From an uncultured Bacteroidales bacterium (GTDB lineage: Bacteria; Bacteroidota; Bacteroidia; Bacteroidales; Bacteroidaceae), in NCBI GenBank assembly GCA_902779875.1, contig CACZCX010000007.1, forward strand, positions 1 through 50,779: 50,779 bases of DNA. The letters run 5' to 3'. Positions 46,991 through 50,779 of the stretch are shown here, piece by piece (position 1 is the stretch's first letter; each line of letters opens with the position of its first letter). A program made the position numbers and the translations under genes. The notes beneath the pieces are model-generated. The model made no database searches and had not been told where the DNA came from. It saw only the letters and a program-made list of their open reading frames with translations.

Positions 46991-48146
46991 TTTAGCATTA
47001 CTCCTTCTGACCGCATTAACAGTAGCCTGTCAACCCAAAGTTGACAGGTTTACTTTAAATGGCCAGATAGTGGAGGCTGACGGCAAGACACTCTATCTTG
47101 ACCGCCTGTCATTGGACAAAGTAGAGGTAATAGACTCTGTAACTCTGAATGCTGAAGGTAAGTTCAGTTTTACCCCTGCAGCTCCCGAGGACTGTTTTGA
47201 ATTCTATCGCCTGCGTATAGACAACAAGGTGGTGAACCTGTCTATTGACTCTACCGAGACAGTGACTGTGACAGCCAGCCTTCCTGTAATGCAGATTGCT
47301 TATCTCGTTGAGGGTTCCGATAACTCCAGCAAGCTCAAGGAGCTGGTCATGCGCCAGATGGGGCTGCTTCAGGACCTGCGCCGTGTAAGTTCAAACTACC
47401 GCAGTCCTGATCCCACCATGCTCCAGCAGCAGGTTCAGGAACTGATTGATGTATTCAAGTCCGATGTGACCAATGAGTTCATCTTTCCCGATCCCTCATC
47501 ACCTTGTGCATACTACTCCCTGTTCCTGAGCATCAACGGCCAGATGCTGTTCAATCCTCAGGCAGACCGTCAGGATGCCAAGTGTTTTGCCGCTGTAGCC
47601 ACACAGCTCGATATGCTTTATCCCGATGCCGTCCGCACCGCTCACCTGCACAACTTAGCTCTCAAGGGTATGGTCAAGACATCACCTTCCAAGAACAATG
47701 TCACCACCCAGGAGATACAGCAGTTTGAAAGCCTGATTGAGGAGGCCGGACTCATAGAGATAGAGCTGCCTGACTACAAGGGCCAGATGCGCAAGCTCTC
47801 TGACCTCAAGGGCCAGGTGGTGCTGCTTGACTTCACCGCATTCAAGACTGACTATTCAGCCAACTACAACCTGTTCCTGAGAACACTTTACAACAAGTAT
47901 GCAGAGCAGGGATTCACGATCTATCAGGTATCGGTCGATGCCGATGAGAGTCTGTGGATGAATACCGCAGTCAACCTGCCTTGGGTATGCGTGCATGACG
48001 AGGAGAGTCTCAACTCCATGTACCTCAAGAGTTATAACGTAGCCACACTTCCTACCGTATTCCTCATAGACCGTGACGGCAATATCACGAACCGTCCGGA
48101 CAAGACCGAGGAACTTGACGGTATGATTGCCAAGCTACTGGAGTAA
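46977..48146 (+). CDS. Thioredoxin-fold lipoprotein lacking the CXXC motif
   Basis: A 389-residue predicted lipoprotein (lipobox LTVAC, Cys18). Residues of about 25-110 resemble the DUF4369 beta-domain found before thioredoxin domains in Bacteroidetes; about 125-250 is helical. Residues of about 255-389 have the TlpA/AhpC-like fold: [32 protein letters not shown], and the cis-Pro region [14 protein letters not shown]. At the place of the usual WCXXC the sequence reads FKTDYSANY with no cysteine, so it cannot be a standard disulfide enzyme and may act as a chaperone or binding protein. The ATG lies inside the end of pnp (14-base overlap, different frame), so translation may be coupled. Confidence 0.83.
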   Translation: MKRSNLALLLLTALTVACQPKVDRFTLNGQIVEADGKTLYLDRLSLDKVEVIDSVTLNAEGKFSFTPAAPEDCFEFYRLRIDNKVVNLSIDSTETVTVTASLPVMQIAYLVEGSDNSSKLKELVMRQMGLLQDLRRVSSNYRSPDPTMLQQQVQELIDVFKSDVTNEFIFPDPSSPCAYYSLFLSINGQMLFNPQADRQDAKCFAAVATQLDMLYPDAVRTAHLHNLALKGMVKTSPSKNNVTTQEIQQFESLIEEAGLIEIELPDYKGQMRKLSDLKGQVVLLDFTAFKTDYSANYNLFLRTLYNKYAEQGFTIYQVSVDADESLWMNTAVNLPWVCVHDEESLNSMYLKSYNVATLPTVFLIDRDGNITNRPDKTEELDGMIAKLLE

Positions 48147-48191
48147 AAATTGATTTTTCGGCTTTTTGTTGGGATAGTCTGAAATAAAAAC

Positions 48192-48199
48192 TATCTTTG
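48192..48199 (+). promoter_or_regulatory. Promoter (-7 box) of greA
   Basis: TATCTTTG matches TAnnTTTG, and TTGTTG about 20 bases upstream (48166-48171) can serve as -33. Predicted start of transcription is near 48206, about 100 bases before the greA ATG. Confidence 0.65.
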
Positions 48200-48222
48200 C
48201 CAAAAGCGTGAAACATAAAAAT

Positions 48223-48262
48223 GGGTTCCAACAACTGAACTGGATTGTTGGAATTCTTTTTT
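48223..48262 (+). terminator. Terminator-like hairpin in the greA leader
   Basis: A 9-bp perfect stem (TTCCAACAA at 48226-48234, TTGTTGGAA at 48245-48253), extended by G-U/G-C pairs, with a 10-base loop and a T run at 48257-48262. It lies between the greA promoter and ORF, so it could act as an attenuator or produce a small leader RNA; ending read-through from the upstream lipoprotein gene is also possible. Confidence 0.65.
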
Positions 48263-48307
48263 ACTCATGTCAAAACCTAATTGTGTAACTGATAAAACAT
48301 TGATATT

Positions 48308-48772
48308 ATGGCATATATGTCAGAAGAGGGCTACAAGAAACTGGTAGCCGAACTACAGTATCTGGAGGGTGTACGCCGTCCGGAAATTATTCAACAGATT
48401 GCTGAGGCCCGTGATAAGGGTGACCTCTCCGAGAATGCAGAGTATGATGCAGCCAAGGAGGCTCAGGGTATGCTTGAAGCTAAGATCGCTACCCTCAAGT
48501 CACAGATTGCCGATGCCAAGATCATTGATGAGAAAAAGATCGATACCTCAACCGTCCAGATTCTCACCAAGGTTAAGCTGCGCAATACCAAGAATAACGC
48601 CACAATGGTTTATTCCATCGTTCCTGAGAGCGAGGCTGACCTCAAGTCAGGTAAGATATCAAGCAGCACACCTATCGCCAAGGGACTGCTTGGCCACAAG
48701 GTAGGTGAGACCGTTGAGATTACCATCCCCAGCGGCAAGATAGGTTTTGAGATCCTTGAGATATCTCTCTAA
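48308..48772 (+). CDS. greA: Transcription elongation factor GreA
   Basis: A 154-residue protein that enters the secondary channel of RNA polymerase and triggers cleavage of backtracked RNA. The N-terminal coiled coil carries the tip acidic motif in ARDKGDLSENAEYDAAKE (Asp/Glu of DLSENAEYDAA), followed by the C-terminal FKBP-like domain with SSSTPIAKGLLGHKVGE. Length is standard (E. coli 158). It has its own promoter and a long leader with a terminator-like hairpin. The HIT gene follows after 11 bases. Confidence 0.96.
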   Translation: MAYMSEEGYKKLVAELQYLEGVRRPEIIQQIAEARDKGDLSENAEYDAAKEAQGMLEAKIATLKSQIADAKIIDEKKIDTSTVQILTKVKLRNTKNNATMVYSIVPESEADLKSGKISSSTPIAKGLLGHKVGETVEITIPSGKIGFEILEISL

Positions 48773-48783
48773 TTCATACGGCA

Positions 48784-49173
48784 ATGACCATTTTCAGCAG
48801 AATCATAGCAGGTGAGATTCCTTGCTATAAGATAGCGGAGACAGAGAACTGCTTTGCTTTCCTGGATATCAATCCTCTGGTAAAGGGTCACGTGCTGTGC
48901 ATTCCCAAGCGTGAGGTTGACTATCTGTTTGACCTGACTGACCAGGAGCTTTGTGACCTGCAGCTCTTTGCCAAGAAGATTGCCACAGCTCAAAAGAAGG
49001 TATTCAACTGCATCAAGGTAGGTGAGGCTGTCCTGGGTCTGGAAGTTCCGCATGCTCACATTCACCTCATTCCCATGCAGAGTGAGAAAGACATGCTGTT
49101 CAGCAATCCCAAACTCAAACTCACTCCCGCTGAATTCGAGGAGATTGCGGCCTCCATCCGAGCCGCGCTGTAA
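48784..49173 (+). CDS. HIT-family nucleotide-binding protein
   Basis: A 129-residue cytosolic protein of the histidine-triad superfamily, Hint branch. It begins IFSRIIAGEIPCYKI and has the triad in PHAHIHLIP near residue 90. Family members hydrolyse nucleoside phosphoramidates or aminoacyl-adenylates; the physiological substrate is unclear. It is likely co-transcribed with greA. Its stop codon shares its last base with the start of repeat element C. Confidence 0.93.
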   Translation: MTIFSRIIAGEIPCYKIAETENCFAFLDINPLVKGHVLCIPKREVDYLFDLTDQELCDLQLFAKKIATAQKKVFNCIKVGEAVLGLEVPHAHIHLIPMQSEKDMLFSNPKLKLTPAEFEEIAASIRAAL

Positions 49174-49292
49174 GGGCGCAAAAGGGACGGTTCTATCTGT
49201 GCCCTTTTGAGTCAAACTGCTATTAGCATATAATTAGGGACGGTTCTAAAAGTGTCATAAGGGCACAGATAGAACCGTCCCTTTTGTGCCCT
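49173..49292. repeat. GGGACGGTTCY inverted-repeat element C, with an internal third core
   Basis: 34-base arms (49173-49206 and 49259-49292) match at 33 positions; the one difference (49178) still allows a G-U pair. Cores are at 49184-49194 and, inverted, at 49271-49281. A further direct core GGGACGGTTCT sits unpaired in the spacer at 49237-49247. Each arm also folds alone (GGGCGC/GTGCCC and GGGCAC/GTGCCC) with the core in the loop. It occupies the whole gap between the convergent HIT and beta-propeller genes. Confidence 0.9.
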
Positions 49293-49295
49293 CCC

Positions 49296-50420
49296 TTATT
49301 GGAAGATCAGGAGTACGGGATTTGATTCAGCCGTTATGTCCGGAAAAGCCTGATTGAGTTCCGGGACATAGTGGATATTAAAAACATCAAGAACACGTAT
49401 CCACCGTCCTCTGAATGATGAAGTGAAAGGTAGAAACTGTTCATCGACGGGAATATCAACACCTGAGAAATCAATCGACCTGTAAGTGGAGTGATTGATC
49501 TTATCGTAATAAATCCTGACAATGTTTTCAACGCCGAGAATTGAAACGGTGAGATTGTTTTCTGATTCGCGGTAAAGACCTTTATAATATGTATTATCGG
49601 ATGGGTACCTCTGTCGCTCTCTTAAGACTTTCTCATCCATCTTGATATCAGTCTTAATCCTATAGGGCTTATAGACAGAGTCTCCTTTGATGTGATAGAT
49701 GTAATCTTCATCTTCAAATCCCATACAGCCTATCTCATCGGCCGATATATGTGTAAACACCTCGTAATTCCGGTAATAATTGTAATCATCGGGAAGAGCG
49801 TAAATCATTTTCAGGAAATTTCCGTCGGCATCAGTTTCAAACACACCTCTCTGATAATTGGTCTTGGCACCGCCATATTCTGTAAAGAACAACATGTGTC
49901 CGTCACTCTTGACCGCAAAATCAAGAGCCATGCATTGAGGTGAGATTTTCCTCTTGAATTCTCCTGAAAACGAGTAGACAGTGACTTCATCTGCATACTG
50001 GCCGCAAAGATATATCTCCTCTTTCTCGGGCAGGATATCAAAGAATCGGGCACTGATGTACTCTCCGTGCCCACGTCCCCTTCGACCTATCTGCCTTATA
50101 AACCAACCGTCCTTGTCATATACCAGCATCCTTTCGTCATCCTGTGTAAGGACAAATATGTAGTCATCGGTCGCTTTTACGTCATTGATCGTGTTCATAC
50201 AGCCTTCAACCACATCTGATTGCAACAATATTGTGTCAACCCTGTGGAAGAGTCTTGATCTGAGCGGAAGGCTGTCGGGGTTTTCTTTTTCCTTGATAGG
50301 AGCATTGATAATTATCGTTCCGGGCTCGGTTATTATAGTCTCGTTCTTGCACCCTGCAAACAAAGCGCATGCAACAGTCGTTATGACCGATAATCTGAAA
50401 AGGGCAATTGAAAATCTCAT
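49296..50420 (-). CDS. Six-bladed beta-propeller lipoprotein
   Basis: A 374-residue predicted lipoprotein (lipobox LFAGC, Cys24) of the 6-bladed beta-propeller group common in Bacteroidetes. From about residue 60 the strands repeat a pattern such as DDYIFVLTQDDERMLVYDKDG, EEIYLCGQYADEVTVYSFSG and ADEIGCMGFEDEDYIYHI, typical of NHL-like blades; an RGRGHGEY motif follows the first blade. Function is unknown; many such proteins are encoded near polysaccharide loci. Its codon choice is more AT-rich than the GC-rich genes to its left. It is convergent with the HIT gene across repeat element C. Confidence 0.8.
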   Translation of the reverse strand: MRFSIALFRLSVITTVACALFAGCKNETIITEPGTIIINAPIKEKENPDSLPLRSRLFHRVDTILLQSDVVEGCMNTINDVKATDDYIFVLTQDDERMLVYDKDGWFIRQIGRRGRGHGEYISARFFDILPEKEEIYLCGQYADEVTVYSFSGEFKRKISPQCMALDFAVKSDGHMLFFTEYGGAKTNYQRGVFETDADGNFLKMIYALPDDYNYYRNYEVFTHISADEIGCMGFEDEDYIYHIKGDSVYKPYRIKTDIKMDEKVLRERQRYPSDNTYYKGLYRESENNLTVSILGVENIVRIYYDKINHSTYRSIDFSGVDIPVDEQFLPFTSSFRGRWIRVLDVFNIHYVPELNQAFPDITAESNPVLLIFQ

Positions 50421-50445
50421 AAGTCTGTATGTGTCAGTGTTTGAG

Positions 50446-50779
50446 TCATTTAAAGTATTTGCCTATCACGGGCAGGGACTTGAGCGGCAGGTCTTTCTTG
50501 AAAAGGTAAGCCATATAGGTGCATATCAAAGCCGTGTTGATTATCAGCGATAACCAGACAGGAAGCGGCTTTGCCCCCAGATAGACTACATACAACCCGG
50601 CTGCCAGCAGGACATATTTGAAAATATCCATGAGCGGATAGTTTATGGGGCTTTTCTTCTGGCCGATGAAATAGGACAGGAGCATGCAGGTTCCGTAGCC
50701 TGCGAATCCGCCCCAGGCGCATGCCATATAACCGTACTTGGGAACAAATATCCAGTTGATGCAGATCATTACCGATGCT
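50446..50779 (-). CDS. Polysaccharide flippase (Wzx/MATE-like), C-terminal part; 5' end beyond window
   Basis: The last 110 or so residues of a membrane protein whose frame stays open to the window edge. The segment NWIFVPKYGYMACAWGGFAGYG is split here as NWIFVPKYGY and CAWGGFAGYG; it is the pattern that ends the tenth-helix region of oligosaccharide flippases (in other members IPKYG..GAA..). Two or three more hydrophobic helices and a basic tail (FKKDLPLKSLPVIGKYFK) follow. It should carry lipid-linked sugar units over the inner membrane, and suggests that a surface-polysaccharide locus continues to the right. Confidence 0.78.
   Translation of the reverse strand, partial: ASVMICINWIFVPKYGYMACAWGGFAGYGTCMLLSYFIGQKKSPINYPLMDIFKYVLLAAGLYVVYLGAKPLPVWLSLIINTALICTYMAYLFKKDLPLKSLPVIGKYFK

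Overview
The window looks like a chromosomal segment of a Bacteroidales bacterium from a gut- or rumen-type habitat (Prevotella/Bacteroides-like; genus not resolved). The grounds are the recurrent Bacteroidetes -7 box TAnnTTTG upstream of most transcription units, a fused SecDF, a fused two-domain 2-oxoglutarate:ferredoxin oxidoreductase alpha subunit, a viroplasmin-type RNase H, BspA-like leucine-rich surface proteins, a six-bladed beta-propeller lipoprotein and several secreted carbohydrate-active enzymes. Most genes are GC-rich; the surface-protein genes, part of the GH2 gene and the beta-propeller gene are visibly AT-richer.

Layout: 1-1584 (-) is pckA, running off the left edge. 1844-9560 (-) is a surface-protein region: a FAS1 protein, a 1273-residue LRR protein and a small BACON-like lipoprotein in one operon, then a second LRR protein with its own promoter. 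9724-16419 is carbohydrate-related: a GH3 enzyme downstream of upp (-), and two co-translated secreted esterases with three CBM48/CE1-like modules between them (+). 16420-16893 is the only long gene-free stretch. It holds a long inverted repeat with a nested terminator, tRNA-Arg(CCU), an inverted partial copy of that tRNA, GC-rich palindromes and a terminator.

16894-24287 (-) carries korA-korB, a Sel1/TonB-C protein and secDF. 24443-27664 (+) is a secreted GH2 beta-galactosidase-like enzyme. 27669-30156 (-) is an operon of two rhomboid-family proteins and an EEP-family hydrolase. 30237-34563 (+) is argS, an RNase H and an LtaS-like alkaline-phosphatase-superfamily enzyme. 34566-44511 has an envelope-biogenesis flavour: an LpxL-like acyltransferase, a PAP2 phosphatase with a C-terminal barrel-like region and a barrel-like protein (-); an MsbA-like exporter with purT (+); and KdsD, a PfkB kinase and a second LtaS-like enzyme (-). 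44714-49173 (+) holds pnp, a thioredoxin-fold lipoprotein without its active-site cysteines, greA and a HIT protein. The right edge has a beta-propeller lipoprotein and the C-terminus of a polysaccharide flippase (-).

The most unusual signal is a family of three long, near-perfect inverted repeats (16424-16550, 40970-41026, 49173-49292). They share the core GGGACGGTTCY but differ in the rest of their stems. Each starts within 11 bases of a stop codon at the 3' end of a + strand gene, and no transposase is nearby. Other candidates worth checking are a terminator-like hairpin in the greA leader, a (TA)n tract inside the promoter of an LRR surface-protein gene, an inverted copy of the tRNA-Arg anticodon arm, and a composition mosaic inside the GH2 gene.
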